From NCBI GenBank assembly GCA_034336665.1, contig CM067576.1, forward strand, positions 13,693,385-13,757,384: a stretch of 64,000 nucleotides of DNA. Direction: 5' to 3'. This document shows positions 38,410-51,140 of this stretch, one piece after another. The stretch comes from Luscinia megarhynchos (Eukaryota; Chordata; Aves; Passeriformes; Turdidae). Below the pieces are notes generated by a model. It was not told where the DNA came from, made no database searches, and saw nothing but the letters and a program-made list of their open reading frames with translations. Each line of letters opens with the position of its first letter. Within the stretch, counting starts at the first letter, position 1. The position numbers were made by a program, and so were the translations under genes.

Positions 38410-40579
38410 GAACACATTTAACTCCACATCCCACAGAGCAGGTCAGCAGGGCCATGGGCATAAATGACTGGATATGGTTAGAAACACCAACCAAAGCTGC
38501 CGTTCCTGCTCTGTTCCTCCAAGTTTCATTCATGTGGATTCTGTGGATTCCAGAAACTAATATGGTGCACAGGACACTCATCTAGGGATGAGCAGGGAGT
38601 GACCCAAAGAACATGTTGGGCATATTGTGTATACACACTGTTGAATGTTTTCTCAGTGCTGGTTAGGGCAATGCAGCAGCTGCTGAAATATTAAAAGTCT
38701 TTTAGAGTTAATATAGTATGACAACAAAAACAAATTAAATATTGTAATATGACATGGAGTATAAATTGTCCTTGACACAAAGTTATAAATATCTGGAGAA
38801 TCTTTATTTGTTTTGAAAATGTCAGCTTGTCAGAAATTTTCTTCTGACTGTTTTAATTACCTCTACACTGATGCACATTTAAGCCACAATAAACATTTTT
38901 AGAAATCTCAGCTTCGGATTATGCAACTATGTTGTTAAGTACCCACTTCTTAACATTTTAAGACAAATTAAAAGGATTTCAGGTTTTCTGCCTCAGAATG
39001 CTGGTATAGAACTCACTTCTTCCTGCTACATAAAGCTCTCTGTCACATGCTGATCACTCAACTAGGCTGCAGACATGTAGAAAATAATCCAAAGCATTCA
39101 TTTACAGGGAGACAATGCCAGATCTCTTTCTGTTAATCACAAAGTGTGTAATGAAGTTCACAGAATGGTGTTTAACTCCTGAGCCTCGGCTGAGGGAGAC
39201 AGGACAGTGTGATGGATGAGGATGCTGTGCCATGAGCTGCACCTATGCCCCACCTCCAAATTCATTATTCAGTCTTTTAACCACTAGGTATTTCTGCTTC
39301 ACATGAGTAAAAATATACCATAATGTAATTAACTGAATATTCTAGAGACACATAACCCACAGATGGACTAATTTAGTTTACTGGCAATGTAATTGCCCAG
39401 TAGCAGTGAAGCAATGGATACTTACCCATTGTAAGCTACTGTTAAGTATGTCCTAATAGATTGGTTTCACTGATTTTTTTCCTGAGTATTTATACAACCT
39501 CCTCCATTACATTTTCTGAGCACCTAAAACCTTCAGTGAATTTGTCTTCACAATGCTTTTAGAAGCTAAATTGTCATTTTACTGAGAAAGAAATAAAGAA
39601 GTGAATTTATTCCAAAGCATTCATGTGCCAGCTGGGGACTGAAACTTTGCACACCCTCACGTATTTCAGTAAAGCATTCTAGAAGAAGGTGGGCCATGGC
39701 ACCTGGATGCACAGGGCACCACTACAGGATGAAGTTGCTCTGGTCACAGCACCTTTAGGCACAGCATCTTTGAATGGACTGTACTTCTGGAGTTGGGCAC
39801 AGCACAACAGCCAAAACTTCAAGTTCTAAGACTGTCCTTGAGAGAAGAAAACGTTCACAATGGGACCTAATCATAAAAACACACTCCTGAGGTTCATGGA
39901 AAAAGAGGAATACCAGCACAGCAGTGTTTTATTTAATTAAAGATTCCTGCCTGCTTATGTTTTGTATACTTTGTGTAACACTTAGCCAATCACACATGAC
40001 AGTATACAATTATTCTAGGAAAACTTGCTTAGACTATATTTGCCTCATGCTTTCAACCATTCCAGACATGCAGTTATTATACAGTTGTGTCTGGGAAATT
40101 ATCAAAATAGTATGGTATTTATAAAAGTGAGAGAAAGCCCACATACACATTATCAAATTAAACTGTGGTAATGTGCTTTTTCACATGACTAAAATTTTTA
40201 TAACATAATTCTGAAATATCTTTTTGCTTCACGAAGTTCTTCCACTTAGTTGGTAAAAATCTCTCATTCACATTTTTATGCCCAAAACATTGCAGGTTTA
40301 AAAAGAAGTTTTTATAACTTCAATTACTTGATCAATATACAATGAAATTATGAAAATCATGATCTTGGGAGCCTGAGAGCTTTGTCCATCTCAGTTTCCT
40401 GGCTGCATTCCACACCTCATGGTTTAAACACATAGCTTCATAAGGAATTAAAGTATTTAAAAAGTGCATCACAGCTTTCCAACAAATCACCTACAAGAGG
40501 ATTTACAAAACGAGTTGAATTTCAGTCATCTGTAATTATAAGAGTCCTTTGTTGTAGCTGTATCCACACATTTGGTTTT

Positions 40580-40622
40580 ATTCTGGCTATATCCTTGCTA
40601 TGTGCCTGGATACAGCCAGAAT
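40580..40622. repeat. Hairpin with 15-bp arms, 13-nt loop
   Basis: ATTCTGGCTATATCC (40580-40594) pairs with GGATACAGCCAGAAT (40608-40622) with one mismatch (A opposite C). A further copy of the half-arm GCTGTATCC lies just upstream near 40557-40565. It is too short for a normal microRNA precursor, which needs about 60 nt; it may be a stub of a small inverted-repeat element. Confidence 0.75.
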
Positions 40623-41587
40623 CCAGTGCCTTAACACTGTCAATATTGAAGTCCGTGGCACTGAAACTACTTTTCATGCTATGCAGTCATGACAATAACC
40701 TCTACTTGAGTCTTGAAGATAATAATCTCTTTATCTCACAGCATTCACATGGTGGAGAGTAGGAGGAGAATCAGAACAAAATGAATACGTTCCTTTCACA
40801 TGCCTTGTCCTCTGTCCCAAGTCAAATAACACAGACTCCACACTAGTCGAGTGAAGGTGCTGTGCACTGCAAAGCTCCAAGCACAGTTCAGCATTGTACT
40901 GAACTGGAAGAGCAAGGGTTTCTTGATGCCTGTCCTCTAAACCTCATTAAATGGAAGAAAGCTCAACTGATACTTGCTCCTGAGGGAATTAGGTACTGGG
41001 GGTTTTTTATTTTTGTTTGGGTTTTCTTTTGGGCAAAGAGTTGTTTTGGACAAGCAAAAATCATTTCAAAGGGAAACACCAGCTAAAAATTTGAAGTATC
41101 ATTTGTAACATTTTTTTATTAATTTCCTAATATTCCACAATGAACATGGAAAAATAGAAAGAAAGGTGCTAAGGCATCTTACTGTTTGCTTTTTCTAGCT
41201 GAGTTGCATTCATGTAGATTAACTTAATATAACTTTTACTAGCATACTTTTGCTTATGTATTACTCTGAGAAGAAAAAAAATACAAGAGAAAAAAGATTT
41301 CTTACTGGAAAAAAATTACATGTTAACATTTGCCAGAGTTGCTCACTATTGACCTCTTTTCCTGGAAGAAGTTCTGCGGTGGAGATTTCATGGCAGGCTT
41401 TGACTGTGGCAGTCCTTTACTCCCATACAAGAAGCTCCTAAATGCTTCATTAGTTGCTAAGAGATTCATTATTTACAGTCACAGAATATCTAACACACTG
41501 ATATTCACCAGTATTCCCAATATGAACAATACCATCAGATTTTCACATGAGAACCTGCCAGAGTTATTGCAGTAAAATAATTAAGTT

Positions 41588-41638
41588 GATTAAGTTTTCT
41601 CATTCTGTTTTGTGATTAAGTTTTCTCATTCGGTTTCC
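41588..41638. repeat. 26-bp tandem duplication
   Basis: GATTAAGTTTTCTCATTC occurs at 41588 and again at 41614, followed by a near-identical GTTT tail. The two copies differ at one position in the shared part (TG versus GG after CATTC), so the duplication is fairly recent. Confidence 0.85.
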
Positions 41639-43589
41639 TAAAGTGGACATCCCATTACATCCCACTTGGGATTTTTTCTAACATTTTTTCTTCTGCAAAA
41701 TATTTCTCAGCAAAATTAATACCAGTCTGCTGTAGTCATGATGCTTCCTAATACAAATTGTAAAGGTCAAGGTTGTTCAAAGGCAGCAGGATAGGTGCTA
41801 ATTGCCAATTTTAAAAGTTAGTATCTCCAAAAGTTGTTCAGGTAAGTGAATATATAGAGGGCCAAGGGGGTTAGTTCTGCTCTCTCTGAATCCTCAAAAG
41901 AAGAGAATTTTAAAAGGATTTTACATCCTTTTCTTTGAATAAGAGGATACAGACCTCTGAAGCTCAGAAGATGCAGCAGACAATTAAGAGTTATTAGAAG
42001 ATCTATATTTTTTTTGCCAATTTTCACCTTTTCTTTACAAATATTATTAGGAAATAAAATCCTCAAAAGAAAATGGGATTTTAAAAAGCATCCTTGCACA
42101 CTGTTTCAAATATATTATTATACAGGTACCATTACAGGCTTGGGGTTTTTTCAGGAATCTCTGAATTTAGTTCCTTATGATCATGTGACATAAATGCAGT
42201 GGATGTGCTTGAGTTGCTGCATAACTATTAATTTAGAATGCATATGAAGGCATCATTGATAAAGCAAATATAAATTACATATGCCTCTTTCTGTGAATGT
42301 ATTTGTAATTTGTTTTAAAATGCCATTAATACCCCCTCAGCTGAGTGCATGCCTCTCCATGATAAATATCTGAACACTGAATGTCTTTACCAAAAGATCT
42401 ACATAAACCACATTTCAGCAACCTCAACCAATAAACAAGTAAAAAAACCCCTAATCATCTAAGAAAGAAATTATGACAGGTTCAATAACTGCCTCTATCA
42501 TCTTTTACTACATTAATTATTCCTGTTAAAATTTTGTTAAATGTGTAGTTGCTGATAGGTTTTGTTTTGTTTTTTTAAATATACATATTACAAATCAGGA
42601 GACTCATAAGAAACTTTAGGTAAAGCCAACAACCCTTTTACAAATCCCTCATTTCCAACAGCATTAAAATTCTGAAGGCTTCTGCTTCTTAATTGTACAT
42701 AGGCAGGACAATTTGCTCCAAGGTTTTATTACATTAATTTTGTATAACATTGTTATGCATTATTAGCTTCTTGCTAAACTACACACTGCTGAAGCATGAA
42801 GTAGAGAGCTCAGACTAAAACCCATCCTGGAGTTTACAGTACTGCCTGGTCTAAAAAGTTTAAAGTATTGCATTTGTATTTTAAATATTCGTAACCATGT
42901 AACTTGGGAAAAAGAGAATGCATGGTTGAAGGAGCATCAGTGCCATGGCAGACCTTGTAAAAAGAACAGAAAAACTGTGCTAACTTTGGAAGTGCATGCA
43001 TATTCATCTGTAACTAGTGTAAATAGGAACAGTGATAATATATACTGGTATAATTGAAGATATCCTTGTAGTCCCTTTGGAAAAGATAACAGTTCTAGGC
43101 AAATTTGATGTTTCAGAATAAAACAGGAGATTACTCAGGAAATTGAAAAATGTAGGGGGACAATCCCTGTTTCTGTTAATTGCAGCATATCTGTTTGAAC
43201 AGTCTCATTAATTTCTTCATGGTTATTCTTAGGCTTTCTTGTGTTTATACCATAGAGTTGCCTAAGGGGATGGTATTCAGTCTTCACCCAGAGATCTGAA
43301 TCTTCACTCAGAATGATCCTGTCCGATCCTTTTGCCTCTGCAGATCTGAGCACAGCTCCTTGAGGAAGCCTCAGAACATCCCAGACCTCCCTAGTGCTCT
43401 CTGTTTAGACAGGCAATTAGAACAAGCTGCCACCAAAGTATGGCTGGGGGAAGCAGGGATAGGACTGAAGGTGACAGGGAGCAGAGGGGGAAAGGAACCA
43501 GACTCCTCCAGCCCTGGCAGATGCTGTGGTCCAGTGGCTGCTGTGAAGTTCAAACAGCTCTGCTGAAATCAAAGTGCCCCTGAGACTCC

Positions 43590-43770
43590 AGGCAGCCACG
43601 GACAGGATAAATGGATGGAAAGCTGGCTGGGCTCTCAGGCTGTGAGGGTCAGCTTCTGCCAGTGGTAGAAAAGGCAATTGCTGATTGGTGTCACTAAGAC
43701 ACTCATGCCAATACTGAATGTCCTTATTTACAACCTGGACAATGGGATGAAGCACACTCCTTGGCAATTA
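43590..43770 (+). mobile_element. Ancient CR1 reverse-transcriptase fragment, plus strand
   Basis: The plus-strand frame starting at 43678 reads PILNVLIYNLDNGMKHTP (about 43708-43761), which matches the conserved CR1 stretch of the form P-[VI]-L-F-N-[IV]-F-I-x-D-L-D-x-G just before the FADD catalytic motif. The DNA upstream (GGCTGGGCTCTCAGGCTGTG at about 43625-43644) also aligns by eye with the CR1 segment encoding the preceding residues. The catalytic Asp pair that should follow is not recognisable, and the frame around it is decayed. Divergence is much greater than in the copy at 10450-11335, so this is an old insertion. The limits are approximate and could extend left. Confidence 0.65.
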
Positions 43771-44195
43771 CACTTTTCCAGCTGGCTTACAAAGCTTATT
43801 TTAGAATTGATTGAGAAAGTCTTATTATTAAAAACACATAAAAGAAGAAATAAGATGATTGGCCTACTTCTCTATATATTCATTTTGTAAAATAACTAAC
43901 TGATTATACTTTCTGTATCAAATATGACCACTTATATATTTCCCTGTCAAATAATAAATTATGTTTATTTAAAATATTTATAATGAGCACCCTGTACTTG
44001 CAAATCAGTGTCTTTATTCAAATAGTATCTATTACTACAGGAAGACAGGCTGATATTTAGAACTGCTTTTGTCAGAGTACCTTCCATCATCACTTTTGCA
44101 AAATAAATGCAAAAATAGAAAGGTTTTCTTTTTACCAATATCTGTGGTATACTAGGGAAGGTTCAGTGCAGAATTGTGTGTTTGATTAATGCAGT

Positions 44196-44212
44196 TATAT
44201 ATATATATATAT
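44196..44212. repeat. (TA)n microsatellite
   Basis: About eight uninterrupted TA units. Confidence 0.9.
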
Positions 44213-44873
44213 CAGAATAAATGCCTAATTCAAGCACTTGATATATGCTGCTCACTCATTCACATTATTTAGAAAATGGTAAAACAAGCAAATGATAAAT
44301 ATTACACTGGAATCTCTATTGCAGTAAAGAACCAATGAGGATAAAACATTTAAGATTCTCTTAATCAATGAAGAATCAAAAGCAACATTTCCAAAAGGTT
44401 GCTTGATAAAAATGTTGCTGCTAGAACTCATACACTGTGATACACACATATTAACTCCAAACCCAGAATATTTCAGAGGAAAGGTATAATTGTTCATTAC
44501 AGCCTGATATGTGATTGAAGACAGAAATATAACAGTTCAAAGTATAATGCAATCTAAAGAAACTATTTCAGATATTTTCTGTAACTCAGATAACTACTGG
44601 TTAATTCTTTATGGAAGATACTTGATTTTTGCAGGCCCATGAATCTGTGAGAGGAGGACAGATCAGGGGAAAATGAAGGAGATGAAGTTATTTTTTACTG
44701 GACCCAAAACTGAGTTATTTTTCTGAAGTTGTGCAGGGAGACATTCTCATGAGGAAAGATGGTCTGGTTGTGCTTCTTCAGTATTGAGTCTTCCCATTGC
44801 CAAGGAAAGATAAGTTTTAGAAGAAATCTAGGAAATTTATTCTTGTGGTTTTTATAATATTTTCCATTAACAG

Positions 44874-44923
44874 AACCCAAACAACAAAACAAAAACACAA
44901 CAAAAACAAGCCAACAAAAATCC
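44874..44923. repeat. (CAAAA)n / (ACA)n low-complexity tract
   Basis: About 50 bp consist almost only of A and C in CAAAA, ACAAC and CAACA units. No retrosequence body precedes it. Confidence 0.85.
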
Positions 44924-45344
44924 AAACACTTCTGTTTCAAAAAGACTGTTTGGTAACCAATTCCCATTACTGTCATCACGCAGAGGGAAAAGAGCATCAG
45001 TGTTTCATCTAAAATTAAAATAGATTAGCTAATTCGGGGATTATCCAAGGATATAGCTCCATTGAGACCCTATTGATGAATAGTGCTCTGAGACATGACT
45101 GATGAATGGGCAAGGGAAACCTCCTGCACTGAACAACTGCAAACAGCAGCTCAGGAGGTGGGAAAATTAGATCTACCCTAATGGGAGCTCTGTCAGAAGG
45201 GAGACAAACTTAGTGCCACTTGCATAAAACAAGAAGTATTTCAATAGCATATTGTAATTTATCCTCACATAGAATTTCTTTGAAGAACACCAGAAATAAA
45301 GGCAGACTGAAAAGAAATAGTTATGCAACTTTCCTGAATAGTAC

Positions 45345-46890
45345 TGTCATGGTTTGACACTGGCTGAATGCCAGGCACCCACAGAAATCACTCACTCACC
45401 CTCCCCTGCCACAGCTGGGCAGAGGAGAGGAAAATTTAACTGAAGGCTCATGAGATGAGATAAGGAGTGGGAGAAAACGTTCCAAGGGCAAAACAGGCTC
45501 AGCTTAGAGGTAGAAAGTGAATTTATTACTAACAGAGTCAGAGGAGGATAATGAAAAGTAAAATAAGCCCTTAAAACACCTTTTCCCCCCCAACCTTTCC
45601 CTCCTTCCCACCAACAGCACAGGGGACAGGGCGTGGGGGTTTTGGTCAGTTCATTGCCCAGGCTTTTCTCCCGTGGCTCAGGGAGAGGAGCCCTTCCCCT
45701 GCTGTGCCGTGGGGTCCCTCCCACGGGAGACAGTTCTGCATGGACATCTCCAGCAGGGCTCTAATCTCATGAGCAGCATCCTGCCAGAACTGCTGCAATG
45801 TGGGTCCCTCCTAAAACTGCTGCAACACGAGTCCCTCACAAGCTGGTGTGGCCTGGCTCACCTTCCATGGGGTGCAGTGCTCCAAGGACAGGCTGCTGCA
45901 GCCTGGAGCCAGGGCCCCTCTCTCCACTGGGTCTCTCACTGGGTCACAGCCCCCTCCAGGCACCACCTGCTCTGGCATGGGCACCTTCCCCAGGGGCTGT
46001 GGGTGGATCTCTGCATCCCCCATGGATCCCCAGGGGCTGTGGGTGGATCTCTGCATCCCTGTGGATCCCCAGGGGCTGTGGGTGGATCTCTGCATCCCCC
46101 ATGGATCCCCACAGGGTGAGAGTGGATCTCTGCATCCCCCATGGATCCCCAGGGGCTGTGGGTGAACCTCTGCATCCCTGTGGATCCCCAGGGGCTGTGG
46201 GTGGATCTCTGCATCCCCCATGGATCCCCAGGGGGTGAGAGTGGATCTCTGCATCCCCCATGGATCCCCACAGGGTGAGAGTGGATCTCTGCATCCCCCA
46301 TGGATCCCCAAGGGCTGTGGGTGGATCTCTGCACCCCTGTGGATCCCCAGGGGCTGTGGGTGGATCTCTGCATCCCTGTGGATCCCCAAGGGCTGTGGGT
46401 GGATCTCTGCATCCCTGTGGATCCCCAGGGGCTGTGGGTGGATCTCTGCATCCCTCTGTGGATCCCCAAGGGCTGTGGGTGGATCTCTGCATCCCTGTGG
46501 ATCCCCAAGGGCTGCAGGGCACAGCTGCTTCACCACAGCCTGCAGAGGAATCTCAGCTCTGGCCCCTGGAGCATCTGCACTCCTTCTCCACTGACCTTGG
46601 TGTCTCCCTGTTGTTTCCTTCACATGTTCCCACCTCCCCCTCTTCTCTAGCTGGAATTAACACTGTCCCCCCTTTATTTTGATTTTCTTCTCAAATATGT
46701 TATCACACAGGTGTTACCAACCTCTCATATTGGCCCAGCTTTGGCCAGCAGCACGTCCATCTCCAGAGCCATCAGGGACTGGCTCTGCTGGACATGGGGG
46801 AGGGTCCCAGCAGCTTCTCACAGAAGCCACCTCCATGTCCCCCACCCCACTGCCACAAGCCAGGCCATGCAAAACCAACACAAGAACTTA
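45345..46890 (+). mobile_element. Avian LTR-type repeat, probable solo LTR
   Basis: The element begins TGTCATGGTTTGACACTGGC at 45345. Its order of segments matches, from memory, a widespread avian endogenous-retrovirus LTR-type repeat: CACTCACCCTCCCCTGCC, then GGTCAGTTCATTGCCCAGGC, then several GGGTCCCTCCCA-type sub-repeats, then CAGCAGCTTCTCACAGAAGC near 46809. No gag, pol or env coding and no primer binding site follows, so it looks like a solo LTR. Its internal sub-repeat zone has expanded into a 13-copy minisatellite (45993-46507). I did not find a clear target-site duplication, and the right end is approximate. Long open frames on both strands (up to 270 codons, minus) come from the tandem array. 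Family name not assigned; assignment to LTR rather than another avian repeat class is from recollection. Confidence 0.65.
45993..46507. repeat. Minisatellite, 13 units of 39-41 bp, inside LTR
   Basis: Units share the core GTGGGTGGATCTCTGCATCC and end in GGATCCCCA. They start at 45993, 46033, 46072, 46112, 46152, 46191, 46231, 46271, 46311, 46350, 46389, 46428 and 46469. Three types occur: a 40-bp type with CCCATGG, a 39-bp type with CCTGTGG, and a 40-bp type with GGGTGAGAG. Units 2-3-4 and 5-6-7 repeat in the same type order, making a 119-bp higher-order duplication. The last five units are all 39-bp type (one is 41 bp through an extra CT). Because 40 is not a multiple of three, frames shift along the array. 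Confidence 0.95.
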
Positions 46891-49800
46891 CAAAAGTTAT
46901 TCTAAAGCTAACAGATTGCAAAAAGAACTAGAATAATTGCTCAATGCTTTCTTCAAACTGAAAGGTTCATTATTTTTTTTACATCACTAAATGCTGAAAA
47001 CTTGACTAATTATGTATTATTTACTTGTCATATTTTTAAATGGCTTTTTGTAGGCTTCCTTTGAAAGGTTATGCTGTACTACTTACCATTATCATCACTG
47101 CTAACACAGAGGTTAAATGTTCTTTCTTCCAAATAGAAAGAGCAATAAAGGGCAGTGGAAAGGGCAGTACTTCTTTTAAATATGGTTTTGACTCCCTAGT
47201 ATTGTTGAGTAACTTACCTTATGTATTCTAAAAAGCTGAACAAATTATCCTAACAGAAATAATATTCAACTTCTGCATTTATATTCTTTTGTCTTCATGC
47301 CAGTAATAATTACTAAATTAATTTAAGTGTCTTGCTTATTGAATAATTGTTTGGTGTGTTTTTCTTCAAGGTATAAACATTCAAAATGTAACCTTTCAAA
47401 ACACACTTCACACAACATGCTTTAATTCAGGCTTTACAATAAACCCTCAACTAATTCCAATCATGCTTTTAGAATTCTATCATTGCTTCAGCACTGGTAC
47501 TGTCACTTCATATATTATGACAGTTGGGTAGAGCACTGATTTAAATTTCCTCTTAAACTAATTTTAGTTGTCTGGTGGGGGAAGTAAAACCACGTAAACT
47601 GAAAGAAATTAAGGCGTTTGGAACAAATTTTTTAGACAACTAACACTCAAAACATTTTGGGAACTGTGTGTTTAGGAAGGAAGGGATACATTGGATACAA
47701 GTCTAGCCAGACCTGATGCCATGTCACATGGAAGTCTCCCTTCTCCTAAACTGCTGCTGTACATTTTCTGAAATAGAATCACAATTCAGCCTCTGACTCC
47801 TTGCAAGTCACCAGAGAAAGCAGTGAGCTCCACTGGCATTCTCCTTGCAGCAGTTCATTTTCATCTCCTGTTGGTACAACTGCATGCTTGTCTTGTCTTA
47901 CTGCATCATTTTGTGCACTTTTATTGGAAGTAAAATAACAGGAGGCTCTGTCCCAAACAAGTCAGTGCATGAGAATAGAAGCAAAGGGCATCTGATGTCT
48001 TACTTCCCTGAGGATCTTGGCAGAAACAGTTCCCATATGCCCTGTAGTAAGAACATAAATTCCATATCAAGCAGACTTAATGTTAAATAAATCATTTAAC
48101 ATGGCAATCAATTCCAAGATGCACAAATTTTTGGGAAGGAACAGCAAGAAATTCTACCGAGTAGGTTTCTGCTTCCAAATGTATCGCTCCCATGGAAGTG
48201 AATAAGTAAACGGTAGATTTTAAAATGGCCAGTTCCCAAGGTCTATGAAAACATAATCTCTAAGAAGGAATTTGACAGGAAATGTCAGATCTGCCAATGG
48301 TATGGAAAAATGGTAAAGAAATCATAAGAGAAAGAGAAATGGAAATTATAAGCATATTCCAGTGAAGTATCTGAAAAGATAAAGAAAATACAATTGTAGT
48401 AATATTTGAAGAAATTAGAGGCATTATATCTGACAGGGTAGAAAAGCACTTCAGTAGGGGAATGTAGAGGTCAGTAGAATAAACATAAATGACAGCCACT
48501 ACAGGCTGTAGCAGCCCCTAAAGGCTGTTTACACTGTCTCCTAAGACACTTGACTAATGGTTTTCCATGACACAATATTGAGTCAGCATTGTATTCAAGA
48601 AGGGAGAAGATATTACCCACCAAAGCCACTGAGAAAGATACTAACCGCTTCACTAGGACCTGATTCAGGTCTTAACTTGGGTGAAATATGGCAAGAACAT
48701 GTTTTTGCAGAAGCTAAGAAAAGGCTTTATGAAATCAAATATTGATCAATGCCAGCTTCTCATTCTCAGGACCTTCAATTTATTATTGTGCACATCTCTG
48801 ACTCATAAAGAAATGGTAAGACAGTTGACACTGCTGATCTACTTTTAAAACTTTTTTTACTTATTTAGCATAAGCACATCCTCTTAGTACACCTAAATGT
48901 ACTTCTAGTGCACCTAATAATTCTGTGCCTTGAAAGGTGTAAAAGGAAGAAAGATGAAAATTAGTACTTTTTTTAACTTGCAGGGAGACATTCTGCCAGT
49001 GTGATTATTTACTCTTTACTTAGAATCACAATTTGCCCTGCTGGCTTTATGTGAGTGGCTTGCAGTAATGGAAAATCTATTTGCTTTTAGTAGAGCATAA
49101 GGTACTCAGCCACCATAAAGCTTATTGTCAAACTAGTGCTGGCTCTGCACAAAATGATTTCTAATGTTCTTCATTTTACTATGTTAAATGAATTCTCTGG
49201 TGCAATTATTTTGCAGTGGATCATGGGGGTAATAAGCTAATTGTTACTTGTTTTAATTGCTTAAGTATGAAGTGTCAGTGATTTATAAGTAATGAAGAAG
49301 CTGAGATGAAGTCATAAAATACTAAATGCCCATAAGATCAAGTAGTGCACTTCTGCAATGACGAAGACTTTATTTTCCAATGGCAAAAATGCTGTATGCT
49401 CAGCCTCTCAGTAGTAAGCTAAGGACAGGAGAAGGAAAGAATTGTGGCTCCTTTCTTCAGCATAGCTGCTTTTCCAGCAATGGCAAGTTCTCTTCAGTGA
49501 AATCACTGGTACATGTTAACAGCACACATTTCATGCACTGCACACAAAAAGGATGACATGAACATTACTCTGCAGGGACTGGATGAAAATATTTTTGCAA
49601 AGCTTTATGCAGTCAATGGACCTAAACCAGTGTTCAATCAGTTGCACTTGTTTCAAACTGGAATACAGTTGCTTTAACAAGTGATTTATATTAGCATGAT
49701 CAAGTAGAGTTTAGCTTTGCATGATACAGAACAAAGTCTTGTTATTTGTTCACACTGTTTAAAATGAAGCTGTCGTACAGTGTATACTTGTCCTTGGTCT

Positions 49801-51054
49801 AAAATATATAACTGTGAAAATCAGATGGAAATGCATAATTCCCTATTGCAATGGTCCAAAGAGATGGATGAGGAAAAAGCTGGTTTGTTTCTAGACTTAA
49901 TATTTTAAGCAAGGTTTTAAATTTCAAAGACTTGACATAAATAAAATTCTATGTGTGAATTTACAAACTATATTTTAAAATACTAGAGGATTTATGTTCA
50001 ATAACTCTTCAAAACTGTGCGAATTACAGAAAGTAGAACAAAATTTTATAGCATCAGAACAAGTTGATAAAATATGTCTTTTAACTTGCCTATCCCCAGT
50101 GCAAACTGCAGACACAAAATTTGATTCTTGTTCAGAAGCTGAAGGAGCATGGAAAACTTTCACCCCATCTAATCTGAACTTCGAGACTTTTTAAGGCTTA
50201 ATCACTTCCAGAAATCAAATTTCTGAAATAACATCAGAGTATTTTTTACATAGACTATCTGAAAGAAGAACATGTTGATAAACTGATCTGAAATTTCTCC
50301 TGTGTTAAAAAATGAGAATATTCTGCTTTCTCTAACTCAGATTTCCTAAGGGTTAAGTAGGGCTTTCTAGCCCTGTACTACATTAGCAAGAAAAGGATCA
50401 AAATACCCAAATCCACCACCAATGAAAATCAAATCCAGAAGAGGACAGGGAATATATATGATAAGGACTTCAGGAAATTTAACAGTTGGAGAGTGGAAAT
50501 TTTCCTGTAGAATAAGCTCCACTTTAGAGAAGTTATTAAACATTTCTTATCAAGAAAGAGACATAAAGATAATGGCAACAGAGGAAGAGGATGGTCATTT
50601 ACATAGCACCTTCTGGATCTTGGATCTATTCTTTTGACTTTTGTATTTTAAATGAACATCCCAGAATTAAAACTTTATCAAAAATAACAGACTTGTATTA
50701 CAATTTTCACTTGTGACCACTGTTTTTCATGGAAATGAACACTAATAAAAAGTTCTCTGTTCATCTTCATGAAAATCCCAGTGCCAGTCAACAAGAAAGC
50801 AACAAATTGCACAGAGTGACCTGCAAACTTCACTCTGATCTTTAATCACTTATAGTTGTATCACACACTCCTACTCTGCACATTTACACAAAGTTGACCA
50901 AACTCAAGTATCATGATTTTCTCACAAATATATGAAATTTTCAGTTTTCTAATTAAAGGGCTTTTGTGTAAAATGTATATTTAAGGTAGCAGCAGCATAA
51001 ACCAGTAACTAGTGCAATAACAGATTAACGTGAATACAGAAGAATTGACCTGTT

Positions 51055-51140
51055 GATATTATTATAATTTTACAAATGCAATACATATTATTATAATCTA
51101 TATAATAAAATAAACATTATCATTATGATTAAAATTATTA
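51055..51140. repeat. Very AT-rich tract with repeated ATATTATTATAAT
   Basis: ATATTATTATAAT occurs twice (about 51056 and 51088) within almost pure A/T sequence. Confidence 0.75.

Larger units (their letters stand above)
34691..43589. other. Unique sequence with candidate regulatory elements
   Basis: No supported gene; the longest frames are 81-93 codons without a signature. The part at about 35090-35240 is dense in homeodomain-type cores (AATTAATT, TTAATTAA, GATTAATGG) and looks like a candidate conserved noncoding element. A perfect steroid-receptor palindrome (38395-38409), a hairpin (40580-40622) and a 26-bp tandem duplication (41588-41638) are listed separately. Confidence 0.55.
43771..45344. 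other. AT-rich unique sequence with simple repeats
   Basis: No gene is supported. A (TA)n microsatellite lies at 44196-44212 and a (CAAAA)n-type tract at 44874-44923. The 100-codon minus-strand frame at 44695-44997 runs through that tract and is not credible. Confidence 0.6.

Noticed and set aside
40580..40622. Possible microRNA precursor
   Set aside because: The stem-loop is only 43 nt; a precursor needs a stem of about 25-35 bp, and the flanks do not extend the pairing.
45811..46623. 270-codon minus-strand open frame, the longest in the window, plus several 100-192-codon frames on both strands
   Set aside because: They run through the 39-41-bp tandem array inside the LTR-type repeat. Several frames on both strands are open at once, which is the mark of a stop-free repeat and not of a gene.
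45345..46890. Full endogenous retrovirus with coding genes
   Set aside because: No primer binding site, gag, pol or env signature and no second LTR are seen on either side; a solo LTR fits better.
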